From Salinicoccus roseus (GTDB lineage: Bacteria > Bacillota > Bacilli > Staphylococcales > Salinicoccaceae), in NCBI RefSeq assembly GCF_003814515.1, contig NZ_RKQJ01000001.1:1178001-1242000 (forward strand): a stretch of DNA of 64,000 bases, written 5' to 3'. The position numbers and the translations under genes were made by a program. Positions 8,614-17,451 of the stretch are shown piece after piece (the stretch's first letter is position 1; each line of letters starts with the position of its first letter). The notes under the pieces are model-generated. The model was not told where the DNA came from. It made no database searches and saw nothing but the letters and a program-made list of their open reading frames with translations.

Positions 8614-9029
8614 CATTCCCCATCCACAGGCTGGTGGGCGGCGAGTGTCTTGTTTTTCTTTGGTTCCGGACTGCTGTCCGCCTGGTCCCGTCCATTGGAT
8701 GAATTTTCGGGGCCGGGGCTTTCTGTCTCCGCTTCCTGGCCGGCCTTCATTTCCGATTTCGGTATTTTCCGCAGTACGAAGTAGGCGCAGCCGAAATTAC
8801 AGTACTCATAGAGGTAATCCTGTATGGCGCTGTATTTCTTGTCGCGTTCCACCTTCGATTTGCTGTCGCGGTAGAAGCCGGTCAGCCTGAGTTTCTCATA
8901 GCCGATATCCCCAACGATATAATCATATTTATTCAGCACTTCACTGTACTTCTTCTTAAATTGTTCTTCATCAAAAGCATCCCGGTAATCTTCCACCAGT
9001 TCAAAATGCATATGATCTATCGTAATCAT
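8613..9029 (-). CDS. yutD: YutD family protein (DUF1027)
   Basis: A 138-residue protein. Residues 1-100 form the conserved DUF1027 domain (YDYIVGDIGYEKLRLTGFY). The last 40 residues are low-complexity, charged and Ser/Pro-rich, probably disordered. It follows lipA by 5 nt on the same strand, as in Bacillus and Staphylococcus, suggesting one transcript lipA-yutD. Function unknown. Confidence 0.85.
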   Translation of the reverse strand: MITIDHMHFELVEDYRDAFDEEQFKKKYSEVLNKYDYIVGDIGYEKLRLTGFYRDSKSKVERDKKYSAIQDYLYEYCNFGCAYFVLRKIPKSEMKAGQEAETESPGPENSSNGRDQADSSPEPKKNKTLAAHQPVDGE

Positions 9030-9034
9030 AGTAC

Positions 9035-9955
9035 TTACTCACCTTTCAAAAGTTCATCACCCTGGGCCTGTCTCGCCTTGGCAGCTTCATTCACCTGCTC
9101 GTCGGCATGATAGCTTGAACGGACCATCGGCCCTGCTTCACAGTGCTTGAAGCCTTTTTCCATCGCCACTTTCCTGAGCTTGCCGAATTCAAGCGGCGTG
9201 TAGTACTTCTGGACTTTGAGGTGCTTCCTTGAAGGCTGGAGGTACTGGCCGATCGTCAGAATGTCGACATCGTTCGCACGGAGGTCATCCATCGTCTGGT
9301 GGAGCTCCTCGACCGTCTCCCCAAGGCCGACCATGATGCTTGATTTGGTCGGGATGTCGGGATACATCTCCTTCGAACGTCTGAGCAGTTCAAGCGTCCG
9401 GTGATACTTCGCCTTCGCACGGACCCTCGGTGTCAAGCGCTCGACCGTCTCGATGTTATGGTTCAGTATATCCGGCTTCGCATCCATCAGTGTCCTGAGG
9501 TTATCATACTCCCCACCCATATCCGATGGCAATACTTCTATTGTAGTAAATGGATTCTCCTCGCGGACTTTCCTCACTGTCTCCGCGTATACCCTGGAGC
9601 CGCCATCCTTCAGGTCATCCCTTGCGACCGCGGTGATGACGACGTGTTTCAGGTTCATCAGCTTCACGGATTCCGCAACGCGGTTCGGCTCATCCCAGTC
9701 GAGTTCATTCGGCAGCCCCGTCTTGACTGCACAGAAACGGCAGGCACGTGTGCATATCGCGCCCAGTATCATGAATGTGGCCGTGCGGCGCTCCGCCCAG
9801 CATTCGTGTATGTTTGGACATTTCGCCTCTTCACATACTGTATGTAGGTTCTTCTCACGCATCATCTTCTTCAGGCCGGTATAGTTCTTATTGGTGTTCA
9901 GCTTGATCTTCAGCCAATCCGGCTTTCTAAGTATCTCTTCATTTTTTGTAGCCAA
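9035..9955 (-). CDS. lipA: Lipoyl synthase
   Basis: A 306-residue radical SAM enzyme that inserts two sulfur atoms into octanoyl groups to form lipoate on E2 subunits and GcvH. Both 4Fe-4S sites are visible: the auxiliary cluster in [12 protein letters not shown] (near 41-52) and the radical SAM motif CTRACRFC (near 68-75). Translation seems to begin at TTG 9955 behind AAGGAGGG. A substrate, gcvH, lies at 36972. Its auxiliary cluster is consumed each cycle, so it depends on Fe-S carriers such as those nearby. Confidence 0.97.
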   Translation of the reverse strand: MATKNEEILRKPDWLKIKLNTNKNYTGLKKMMREKNLHTVCEEAKCPNIHECWAERRTATFMILGAICTRACRFCAVKTGLPNELDWDEPNRVAESVKLMNLKHVVITAVARDDLKDGGSRVYAETVRKVREENPFTTIEVLPSDMGGEYDNLRTLMDAKPDILNHNIETVERLTPRVRAKAKYHRTLELLRRSKEMYPDIPTKSSIMVGLGETVEELHQTMDDLRANDVDILTIGQYLQPSRKHLKVQKYYTPLEFGKLRKVAMEKGFKHCEAGPMVRSSYHADEQVNEAAKARQAQGDELLKGE

Positions 9956-10058
9956 TTTACAATGCCCTCCTTAATTAAATCAATATCATGTTCATATTAT
10001 CATAATTATTCGAATAAAGTGGCAAAAAAGAAAAATTCTTCACTCAATGTCATACTAT

Positions 10059-10085
10059 AAAAAAACCGCCACCCGGGGGTGGCGG
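10059..10085 (-). terminator. Terminator of the NhaC-family transporter gene
   Basis: A GC-rich stem (CCGCCACCC with GGGTGGCGG) is followed on the minus strand by a run of T, 10 nt after the stop codon. Confidence 0.9.
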
Positions 10086-10095
10086 CCAATTCAAC

Positions 10096-11688
10096 CTATG
10101 ATTCTGCACTCTCCTTGACGATCGGTGTATAGACGACTTTGGAGACGACCACGACGATGATGAGGAGCACCAGCAGTGTCAGAAGCGCAAGCGGAAGACT
10201 TGATGTCAGACCAAGTACCAGATACCCGGCCAGCGCGATCATAGCGGAGCCGATCGCATATGGCAGCTGCGTCATTACATGGACGATGTGGTTGCATCCT
10301 GCCCCCGTCGAGGAGAGGATCGTCGAGTCCGAAATCGGTGAACAGTGGTCACCGAATACTGCGCCTGCAAGTACTGCTGCGATGCTTGGCAGCAGCAGAT
10401 CAGTCGCCTCGAGTGAAATCATGATTTCACCTGTGATCGGAATGAGGATGCCGAATGAGCCCCAGCTTGTCCCCGTGGCCAGCGCCATCAGACAGGCGAC
10501 CGCAAACACGACCGCAAGCAGAATGCCTGTCGGCATATTCGAACTCTCGACCATGGAACCGAGCAGTTCGCCGGTGCCGAGCTGGCCGATCAGGTCACCG
10601 ATCATCCATGCCAGGGTCAGCACGAGTATCGCCGGGAACATGGCCATGAAGCCGGTCTTAACACCAAGCCATATCTCCGTTTTGCCGAAGTCATCGTCGC
10701 TGTGTGTGTACCTGAAGAAGTAGAACAGGCTGAGCAACAGGCCGACGATGCCCCCGATGACGAGGGAGTGCGTCACGAGTGTATTTTCGAAGATGCTGAA
10801 GATGTCCATGGAACCGCCTGTCACTGCACCTGTTACGAACATCGCTATGATGACCGTAAAGGCGAGCCCCAGGATCGGTACGATCAGCGCCTTGGCAGAA
10901 CCCTGCTGATGGACGGGGAGTTCCTCGTCCGTTTCGCCGGGTACTTCGCGCGTGTCCCCGACCACCTGTCCATCATTGATGGCGAGGGATTCATGCTTCC
11001 GCATCGCTCCGATGTCGAAGCGTGTAAGGATGACGATGAACATCATCGCCACTGCAGTCAGCACGTAGAAATTCATCGGTATCATATAGACGAATGCCTG
11101 GAACGGCGTCACCGCCACCATGCCCGCTGCGGCAATCAGCGGGGCCACAAGACCCATGATGCCTGCGCCCCAGCTTGAAATCGGGGCAATGACAGAAATT
11201 GGAGATGCCGTCGTATCGATCAGATAAGCAAGCTTTGCACGGGAGACATTGTATTTGTCCGTCAGGGGTTTTGCCACCTGCCCCACGATCAATGCACTGA
11301 AGTAGTCATCGATGAAGACGATGATGCCGAGCAGTGCAGTCGCCATGTTGGCACCCTTCCGGGATTTCACCTTCGTCAGCGCCCAGGCGGTGAAGGCCCT
11401 TGCCCCACCCGACATGTTGATGAATGCAGTCATGATTCCAAGGAGACTGAGGAAGATGAGGATGAATGCATTCCACGTATTGATGGCACCCCCATCAACG
11501 AAAATGATTGCGAAACTGCTCCATATCATCCGCAGTGTCTCCATTATATCCGCACCCGCAATGACGAACGCCGAGGTGAGGATGCCGACACCGAGACTGA
11601 TACCCACTTTTCGCGTCAGCACCACAAGCAGCAGCGTAAGCAGCGGCGGGATGAGGGAGATGTACTCCCAGTTCAATATACTTTCCAT
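10096..11688 (-). CDS. NhaC-family transporter under lysine riboswitch (probable lysine transporter, LysW-like)
   Basis: A 530-residue polytopic membrane protein with about 12 hydrophobic segments, homologous to NhaC-type Na+/H+ antiporters. The label antiporter would be the default call, but its leader is a lysine riboswitch (11720-11926). NhaC-family members behind L-boxes have been predicted to be lysine transporters (LysW). Lysine uptake or exchange is therefore the preferred role; this is inference from regulation. A charged cytoplasmic loop lies at about 232-260. ATG 11688 follows AGGAGG. Monocistronic. Confidence 0.8.
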   Translation of the reverse strand: MESILNWEYISLIPPLLTLLLVVLTRKVGISLGVGILTSAFVIAGADIMETLRMIWSSFAIIFVDGGAINTWNAFILIFLSLLGIMTAFINMSGGARAFTAWALTKVKSRKGANMATALLGIIVFIDDYFSALIVGQVAKPLTDKYNVSRAKLAYLIDTTASPISVIAPISSWGAGIMGLVAPLIAAAGMVAVTPFQAFVYMIPMNFYVLTAVAMMFIVILTRFDIGAMRKHESLAINDGQVVGDTREVPGETDEELPVHQQGSAKALIVPILGLAFTVIIAMFVTGAVTGGSMDIFSIFENTLVTHSLVIGGIVGLLLSLFYFFRYTHSDDDFGKTEIWLGVKTGFMAMFPAILVLTLAWMIGDLIGQLGTGELLGSMVESSNMPTGILLAVVFAVACLMALATGTSWGSFGILIPITGEIMISLEATDLLLPSIAAVLAGAVFGDHCSPISDSTILSSTGAGCNHIVHVMTQLPYAIGSAMIALAGYLVLGLTSSLPLALLTLLVLLIIVVVVSKVVYTPIVKESAES

Positions 11689-11719
11689 ATATATCCTCCT
11701 GAAAAACGATTTAGATCAT

Positions 11720-11926
11720 AAAAAAGACGTCACAGCAGCATTACAGAATCAGCCACCGTGACGTCAATCACCAATATGTAGCGCATCATCGTAATGACAG
11801 TACCAGGACTCTTCGACCTGATCCCAGGATGTCACCCCGCCGGGTGCACCCTTCGGCAACTGCCCCTTTCCAGAAGTTCAAAGCATGCCTGCTCCCTCCT
11901 GTACTCATGGCCGTTGCGACCTCTAC
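11720..11926 (-). promoter_or_regulatory. Lysine riboswitch (L-box) with terminator
   Basis: Read on the minus strand, 11926-11778 shows L-box core elements: GTAGAGGTCGC at the 5' side, ATGAGTA, GGAG, the conserved GTTGCCGAAGGG, and a closing GCGCTAC pairing with the start. It is followed by a strong hairpin (GACGTCAC/GTGACGTC, 11726-11733 with 11758-11765) and six T (11720-11725). This is the layout of a transcription-terminating OFF switch: bound lysine would favour termination ahead of the transporter gene. Confidence 0.85.
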
Positions 11927-11952
11927 TTTCCGTTCTTCAATTGTCATAGAAT

Positions 11953-11980
11953 ATTATAGCATAATCTGCATACTTTTCAA
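11953..11980 (-). promoter_or_regulatory. Promoter of the lysine riboswitch leader
   Basis: On the minus strand, -35 TTGAAA (11975-11980) and -10 TATAAT (11953-11958) are 16 nt apart, placing the start of transcription just upstream of the L-box. The -35 abuts the yunD stop codon. Confidence 0.8.
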
Positions 11981-13297
11981 CTATAATTCCGTGCGGTACA
12001 TCTTGACGATTTCCCTCAGGAACTCGGGCATCTTATAGACCTTCTTCGAATACCTGAACTGCGGGAATATCCTGCCGAATGTATACATGTCCAGCGTGCC
12101 GAGTTTATAGTGCCGGCGGTCATCGATCCGTTCGCCATTGATGTAGTATTCGCGTTCCGACTGGACATAGCCGATATTGTCCGTGACGAAGCAGCCGAAT
12201 ATATCACCGCGGAAGCCGAGCCCCCGGATGATGTCATCCTTGAACTCATGCTTCGACGCCTGATTGAACACTTCCTTCAGCTCACGTCCGGTCAATTCGA
12301 TCTGGACCGTGTTGATCGCGTGCGGCAGCACCTTATGCAGATCATATTCCGTCAGGGTCCCGCCCTCGAAGGACTTCGCAATAAGCCCCGTATGGAGCAG
12401 GCTCGCATCACTGTCCGTGAACAGCCTGAGCATGCGGGCCAATGCCATGATGAACCGGCTGGTGGAATAGAGGGTCCGTTCGATCGGCGGTGCCTCTTCC
12501 TTTACGACCGTCGACATCATGTCCCGGCCGATTTCATAATAATGGTCGTCACTGCTCGACAGCAGATCGGTGTCGTAGAGTCGGGCATGCTTGCGGATGA
12601 GTGCGCGCCCTTCAAACTCCAGCGTCACCTCCCCCACAAAATCCCCGAACCTCCCGGCAGCGGCAAGCAGCGTATCCCCGATCCACTCACCCTCTTCGAA
12701 ATAATGATGTGTATGTGAACTCAATATGACATCTATTTCAGGAAACATCATTGCGAGGGATTCATCATCATAGCGTCCGAGATGGCTCATCATGACGATG
12801 CAGTCGACCTCTGTATTGATCTCCGTGATGGCTTTCAAAATCCACTCGAAAGCCTCCGACACTTCCCAGCCCAGCGCTTTGTAGAAGGGCGTGAATTCGA
12901 CCGTTGCGGCGATGAAACCGAATTTGATGCCATTGATCTCCTTGATGACATACGGCTTGAAGTATGGGGAGGTGCTCCCCACCTCACGAAGGTTGGCACA
13001 GATGACCTCGAAATCCGCGCCGTCGTACAGTGTCTTCAGGTCCTCCTTCTGGAGGGTGATCCCTTCGTTGTTTCCGATTGTGGCGATATCGCATCCGGCT
13101 TCGTTGAGGATCTCCACGTTGCCCTTGCCGAGTGTCGCCTCGGTATAGGGGTGGGAGCGATCTGCGTGATCTCCAAGGTCGACGTACACCATATCCTGCT
13201 TGTACTGCCGTTTCTTGTTGTCGAGAAAATCCTTTATCTTCAAATAGTTGTACAGATGACTATGTATGTCATTTGTATGAAAAAGCTTCACTTCCAT
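11981..13297 (-). CDS. yunD: Bifunctional UDP-sugar hydrolase/5'-nucleotidase-like metallophosphatase (YunD)
   Basis: A 438-residue protein. The N-terminal calcineurin-like phosphoesterase domain (about 1-250) shows HTNDIHSH, GDHADRSH, GNNEG (the family GNHE with Asn) and SSHTHHY metal motifs. The C-terminal 5'-nucleotidase domain spans about 270-435. There is no signal peptide, so it acts in the cytoplasm, unlike secreted 5'-nucleotidases. It precedes yunE by 10 nt in the Bacillus yunDEF order. Confidence 0.9.
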   Translation of the reverse strand: MEVKLFHTNDIHSHLYNYLKIKDFLDNKKRQYKQDMVYVDLGDHADRSHPYTEATLGKGNVEILNEAGCDIATIGNNEGITLQKEDLKTLYDGADFEVICANLREVGSTSPYFKPYVIKEINGIKFGFIAATVEFTPFYKALGWEVSEAFEWILKAITEINTEVDCIVMMSHLGRYDDESLAMMFPEIDVILSSHTHHYFEEGEWIGDTLLAAAGRFGDFVGEVTLEFEGRALIRKHARLYDTDLLSSSDDHYYEIGRDMMSTVVKEEAPPIERTLYSTSRFIMALARMLRLFTDSDASLLHTGLIAKSFEGGTLTEYDLHKVLPHAINTVQIELTGRELKEVFNQASKHEFKDDIIRGLGFRGDIFGCFVTDNIGYVQSEREYYINGERIDDRRHYKLGTLDMYTFGRIFPQFRYSKKVYKMPEFLREIVKMYRTEL

Positions 13298-13307
13298 CCA
13301 ATCACCT

Positions 13308-14129
13308 CTAAATGATGGTCTGTAGAATCATGTATACTCCGAGCAGCAGAAGGACTGTGCGCAGCACGACAACGAGCGAATCAGAATTGAAGCGGTGGTT
13401 GGCCATTACGCCGATCTTGGCCCCGATGAATGCGGCGGGGACGATGAAGACCGCGTACCAGAAGTCCACATTCCCCTGCAGTATGTGTCCGGCTGCAGCA
13501 GCCGAGCCGGAAAAGAAGACCATCATCATGCTGGTGCCGATGGCGATCGTCGCCGGCATACGGAAGACGAGCAGCATCAGCGGCGTCATCAGTGCACCAC
13601 CACCAATGCCGAAAAGCCCTGTGAAGAAGCCCACCACAAATGTCGAGATGATGGCAATGTAGGCCGGAAATCCATAGTGGTGGACCTCCCCCATGTTGTC
13701 CACATGGGGTTCCATATACCGTTCATCCTGAAAGATGGAAATGGGTTTTATCCTATCCCTGACGATGAGCAGGGTACTCAGGAATATGAGGAATATGCCG
13801 AAATACAGATTGAAGCTGTCTATGGTGAAGAGACGGCTGGCATACGACCCGATGAAAGCCCCGGGCATGATGCCGAGCAGGAAGAGACGGCCATTCTTCC
13901 AGTCCACCTGGTTGCTTCGTCCATAGGAGATCATCGCCGACAATCCGATGACGATCAGGATGATGCTCGAAGTGCCGACTGCACTCTGCGGTGTGATGCG
14001 GTCCAGGATCCCCATGTTGATGCCGAAGAATATGAGCAGCGGAACGATGATTACCCCGCCGCCGATACCGACGAGTGCGCCAAGGGCAGAAGCGGCAAGC
14101 CCGATCAATATAAGAATGATAAATTCCAT
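13308..14129 (-). CDS. yunE: TauE/SafE-family membrane transporter (YunE)
   Basis: A 273-residue protein with about eight hydrophobic segments and the duplicated glycine-rich signature of the TauE/SafE family (GALVGIGGGVIIVPLL near 16-31 and FFTGLFGIGGGALMTP near 170). Family members export sulfite, sulfoacetate or other organosulfur anions; the substrate here is unknown. It lies 10 nt after yunD's start side, in operon-like spacing. Confidence 0.88.
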   Translation of the reverse strand: MEFIILILIGLAASALGALVGIGGGVIIVPLLIFFGINMGILDRITPQSAVGTSSIILIVIGLSAMISYGRSNQVDWKNGRLFLLGIMPGAFIGSYASRLFTIDSFNLYFGIFLIFLSTLLIVRDRIKPISIFQDERYMEPHVDNMGEVHHYGFPAYIAIISTFVVGFFTGLFGIGGGALMTPLMLLVFRMPATIAIGTSMMMVFFSGSAAAAGHILQGNVDFWYAVFIVPAAFIGAKIGVMANHRFNSDSLVVVLRTVLLLLGVYMILQTII

Positions 14130-14201
14130 AAGCGTGGCTCCTTTGAAAGACCAGGGGATCCTGGCTGTAATTGTGCATCAGAAATCTTCTTCCCTTTACT
14201 G

Positions 14202-15050
14202 CTAGAACAGCTTCAACTGTTTCGGGGAAAGCCCTTCATACCGTATACCCATCATTGACATGAAATCCTGCGCATTTCCTGCGGCATGGCCGCCGGAATT
14301 GTTGTTGAACACGATGTAGATGTCCTTCGTCTTGTGATTGAGGATTTCGACCTGCCTCTTCAGCCATTCCAATTCTTCTTCGTTGTAGTCGTAGAGATAC
14401 CTGACTGTCCGCCATTCCTGGCTGCTGCGGTCCTTCTGTGTCCAGCCGTGGACGTTGCGCCCATGCAGCCTGATGAATGCCGTCCGGTCCGTCACCCGGT
14501 TGACGAATGGGATGCTGCCGATGCCGGCCTGGGGTTCGTCACAGATGCTGTGGATCATGCCGTTGGCGTCGAGGAATGACAATGTCTCCTCCCGGTAGCG
14601 TGTCTCGAACCATGTCTGGTTTCTGAACTCTACCGCCACCTTGTATGGTTCAAGCTGTTCCTTCGCATACTTTACATAGCGTATATTCTTATGTGTACAA
14701 TCGAACCATGGGGGGAACTGCAGCAGGACGAATCCGAGTTTCCCAGCCTTCTCCATCGGGCGCAGCATATCCCGGAATGCGCTGAAGACATCCCTGATGG
14801 AGTCGTAGTGGTCGCGGTAGTCGCTGTGCCCCGTCATATACTGGTGTGCCTTGACGACAAACTTGAACTTGTCCGGCGTCTCATTGCACCATTTTTCAAC
14901 CGTTGAAGTACGCTGGATCGCATAGTATGTCGCATCCAGTTCAACGATGGGGAAATGGGAGGCATAGGCCTGCAGCTTATCCTTCTTATTTACAAGGTCG
15001 GTATACAGATCATCATGATCGCCCCAACCCGTCAATCCAATATAGATCAT
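14202..15050 (-). CDS. yunF: DUF72 protein (YunF/YecE family)
   Basis: A 282-residue TIM-barrel-like protein of DUF72. Landmarks are IGLTGWGDHDD at the start, LQFPPWFDC near 120 and VEFRNQTWF near 144. ATG 15050 is chosen because AAGGTGA lies just upstream; the GTG 9 nt earlier overlaps that site. It keeps the yunDEF neighbourhood. Enzymatic function is unknown. Confidence 0.88.
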   Translation of the reverse strand: MIYIGLTGWGDHDDLYTDLVNKKDKLQAYASHFPIVELDATYYAIQRTSTVEKWCNETPDKFKFVVKAHQYMTGHSDYRDHYDSIRDVFSAFRDMLRPMEKAGKLGFVLLQFPPWFDCTHKNIRYVKYAKEQLEPYKVAVEFRNQTWFETRYREETLSFLDANGMIHSICDEPQAGIGSIPFVNRVTDRTAFIRLHGRNVHGWTQKDRSSQEWRTVRYLYDYNEEELEWLKRQVEILNHKTKDIYIVFNNNSGGHAAGNAQDFMSMMGIRYEGLSPKQLKLF

Positions 15051-15135
15051 AGAAATCACCTTAATTTATTGTAACATAATTCGGCCTGCCATTTGTATAA
15101 AGTCCGCATCAGAGATGCTATGCCAAGTATATTAT

Positions 15136-15182
15136 TTATAATAATTACAATCTATGTTATAATTTATTTATAATAATTATAA
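15136..15182. promoter_or_regulatory. Two PerR-type boxes upstream of the cupin-fetAB genes
   Basis: 15168-15182 matches the PerR box consensus TTATAATNATTATAA at every position; 15136-15150 matches 14 of 15. A TATAAT hexamer (15158-15163) lies between them, so repressor bound to either box would cover the promoter. The same box, within an identical 22-nt stretch, lies before sufC at 32639-32653. PerR is the best assignment; Fur uses related sites and is not excluded. Confidence 0.7.
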
Positions 15183-15306
15183 ATAATATGAGCATCTCTT
15201 TTGTGGATGACGGGAAGTTGATATAAGATGGTAGTTGAAAACGCAGCGATTATGGTTATTTATATTAATATATAGATAATAAAAGCATCTTAAGGAGATG
15301 ACTGCA

Positions 15307-15732
15307 ATGGCTCTTGATTTGAAGGACTATGGAAACGACCCATTTGTAATCAACATCGACGACGCTACACTGCAGAACGAAGACTACCGCGTTGCACTAT
15401 GGACGGGTGAGGAAATCCAGATCACGCTCATGTCCATTCCGCCCGGCGGGGACATCGGTGGGGAGGTCCATGAAGGACACGACCAGTTCCTTCGCCTCGA
15501 AGCTGGACACGGCAAAGTGATCATGGGGGACTCTGAAGATGAAATCACTTTTGAAAAGGAAGTCGGCCCGGATGATGTCATCCTGATTCCAAAAGGCAAG
15601 TTCCATAATGTGATGACTGTCGGCGACGAACCGATGAAGCTCTATTCAATCTACGGCCCGGCACACCATCCCCAAGGAACCAGACAGGCGACGAAAGAGA
15701 TCGCCATGGAGGAAGAAGCAGACCATCACTGA
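15307..15732 (+). CDS. Cupin-domain protein
   Basis: A 141-residue single-domain cupin. The metal-binding cupin motif 1 is seen as GGEVHEGHDQFLRLEAG (near 45-61) and motif 2 as PKGKFHNV (near 96-103), giving the usual His/His/Glu/His set. ATG 15307 is chosen because AAGGAG (15292-15297) lies 9 nt upstream; ATG 15298 overlaps it. It lies first in a plus-strand cluster with fetA and fetB and behind PerR-type boxes, suggesting a role in iron or peroxide stress. Substrate unknown. Confidence 0.85.
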   Translation: MALDLKDYGNDPFVINIDDATLQNEDYRVALWTGEEIQITLMSIPPGGDIGGEVHEGHDQFLRLEAGHGKVIMGDSEDEITFEKEVGPDDVILIPKGKFHNVMTVGDEPMKLYSIYGPAHHPQGTRQATKEIAMEEEADHH

Positions 15733-15745
15733 TCTCTTCCCCACT

Positions 15746-15787
15746 GCAGGAAACAGCCATGCAGGTGCATGGCTGCATCATTCCTGC
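15746..15787. other. Nested hairpin between cupin gene and fetA
   Basis: An inner stem (15754-15762 with 15767-15775, 9 bp) is enclosed by an outer stem (15746-15752 with 15781-15787, 7 bp). No U-tract follows on the plus strand, so it is a poor terminator. It could stabilise or attenuate the cupin-fetAB transcript. Confidence 0.5.
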
Positions 15788-15835
15788 CATTGAAGAACCA
15801 TCCCTGCCACTCTAATCTATAAGGAGCACATTCCC

Positions 15836-16540
15836 ATGACTATAATAGAATTCAAAAACGTCAGCCACAATGACATTCTACATAATATTACCGGCCACTT
15901 TAACGAGGGGCGCATCACAACCTTCGTCGGACCCAGTGGTGCAGGAAAGACCACATGCCTGAAGCACATCAACGGTTTGCTGTCGCCCGATTCCGGAGAG
16001 ATATTCTTCAGGGGCGAGAACATTGCTGATATGGATATGATCGAACTGAGGAAGCGCATCGGCATGGCCTTCCAGAGTGCACCAATGATCGGCGGCACCG
16101 TCTATGACAACCTCAACCTTCCAAAAGCCATCTTCGGTGAGACAATCGATGAGGCGCATGCTCTCGAGTGCCTCGAACGTGTCGACCTCGGCGGCATCCC
16201 GCTCGATCAGAATGTAAAGTCACTTTCCGGCGGGGAGAAGAGCCGCATCTCCATTGCGCGCACGCTCGTCAACCGCCCCGAGGTCCTGCTCCTCGATGAG
16301 ATCACTGCGAGTCTCGACTACCGGATGGTGAAGGAGGTCGAACGGCTGATCGTCCGCCTGCAGCGCGAAAATAATGTCACCGTCATCTGGATCACCCACG
16401 ACCTCGACCAGGCACGCCGGGTCAGCGATGACATGTGGTTCCTCAGAAGCGGAGAACTGATCGAATTCGGGGACGCCTCCTTCATCGACCAGTCGGATAA
16501 TCCGCTCATCAGAAAATTCGTGGAGGGGGAAGAACTTTGA
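15836..16540 (+). CDS. fetA: ABC transporter ATPase, FetA/YbbL-like
   Basis: A 234-residue ABC ATPase. Walker A is GPSGAGKTT near residue 33, the signature LSGGEKSR near 130 and Walker B VLLLDEIT near 150, followed by the switch His in WITHDLD. The downstream membrane gene identifies it as the YbbL/FetA type, which in E. coli forms an iron-exporting, oxidative-stress-protective transporter with FetB. The last codons carry the ribosome site of fetB and overlap its TTG start. Confidence 0.88.
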   Translation: MTIIEFKNVSHNDILHNITGHFNEGRITTFVGPSGAGKTTCLKHINGLLSPDSGEIFFRGENIADMDMIELRKRIGMAFQSAPMIGGTVYDNLNLPKAIFGETIDEAHALECLERVDLGGIPLDQNVKSLSGGEKSRISIARTLVNRPEVLLLDEITASLDYRMVKEVERLIVRLQRENNVTVIWITHDLDQARRVSDDMWFLRSGELIEFGDASFIDQSDNPLIRKFVEGEEL

Positions 16541-17301
16541 GTTATGCATAGCTTGCACTGTCCCTGATATTCATCGCCATCCCGCTCGGCTTGGCGATCG
16601 TGCTCAAACTCGGACTTGAAAAGGATATCATCATCGCCACCATCCGTTCGATCATACAGCTGCTGATCATCGGATACATCCTCACCTTCGTCTTCGAAAG
16701 CGACAGTCCGATCTTCATCATACTGATGATCATGCTCATGATCGCCGCTGCCACACAGAACATCATCAAGAAGGGGGACGGCATTCCGGGCATCACCTGG
16801 ATGATCGTCCTCACCCTCATCGTGGTCGAAACGGTGACGATGGGCATCATGCTGAGTTTCGGCATCATCCCTTTCGATCCGGAAGAAGTCATCCCGATCA
16901 GCGGCATGGTCATCGGCAACTGTATGGTGCTGTCCCTGCTCTTCCTCAACAAATTCAAGGATGAGGTCGACCGCAGTGATGAAACCATCGAACTCATCCT
17001 GTCCATGGGCGGCCAGCCAAAAGTCGCCATCGACAAGAGTCTGAAGTCTGCAATCCAGACCAGCATGATTCCGACGATAGAAGCCCAGAAGACCATGGGG
17101 CTCGTCCAGTTGCCGGGCATGATGAGCGGCCTCATCATCGGCGGCGCCGATCCGATGGAAGCCGTCATGTACCAGCTGCTGATCCTGTTCCTCATACTGA
17201 CCACCGCAGCCATGTCCTCCGTCATGGTCGGATATATGGCATATCCGAAACTGTTCAACCAGAAGATGCAGTTCATCGGTCTTCAGTATAAAACAAAGTA
17301 G
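16537..17301 (+). pseudogene. fetB: FetB/YbbM-like permease with an in-frame amber codon
   Basis: UPF0014-family permease, partner of FetA. The natural start is TTG 16537, set by GGAGGGGG (16522-16529) 7 nt upstream and overlapping the fetA stop. Reading from it gives LSYA, then TAG at 16549-16551, and then LALSLIFIAIPLGLAIVLKL, which is the expected first transmembrane segment. The frame is otherwise intact to 17301 (about 254 codons, normal length), with GLEKDIIIATIRSIIQLLI conserved. An internal TTG at 16591 would give 236 residues missing most of helix 1. Either a recent nonsense mutation, suppression, reinitiation or a sequencing error. Confidence 0.75.
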
Positions 17302-17309
17302 ATTTCGAG

Positions 17310-17336
17310 TCCGCTTCCGGTTGGAGGCGGATTTTT
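17310..17336 (+). terminator. Terminator after fetB
   Basis: TCCGCTTCC pairs with GGAGGCGGA (one mismatch) around a short loop, followed by ATTTTTTATTTTT on the plus strand. Confidence 0.8.
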
Positions 17337-17373
17337 TATTTTTATGTCCCGGATGGATGGTGGGAGGGAGTTT

Positions 17374-17447
17374 AACTTGCCGTCGTTCCGCCTGCGATGG
17401 TGAATTAAGCCTCCAACTCGCCATCGTTCCGGCCACGATGGTGAATT
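17374..17447. repeat. Two imperfect copies of a 33-bp palindromic repeat
   Basis: Copies at 17374-17406 and 17415-17447 agree at 28 of 33 positions with a 41-bp period. Each contains an inverted repeat (in copy 2, CCATCGT and ACGATGG around a 7-nt loop). It lies between two convergent terminators, outside genes, and resembles a small REP-like element. Confidence 0.65.
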
Positions 17448-17451
17448 GGAC

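Noticed and set aside
9990-10015. Fur/PerR-like AT-rich sequence upstream of lipA
   Set aside because: Only about 12 of 15 positions agree with the PerR box, which is weak in such AT-rich sequence.
16544-16567. Possible short leader peptide from ATG 16544 at the fetA-fetB junction
   Set aside because: Only seven codons, overlaps the natural fetB start, and the ribosome site is better spaced for TTG 16537. The in-frame amber of fetB is a simpler reading.
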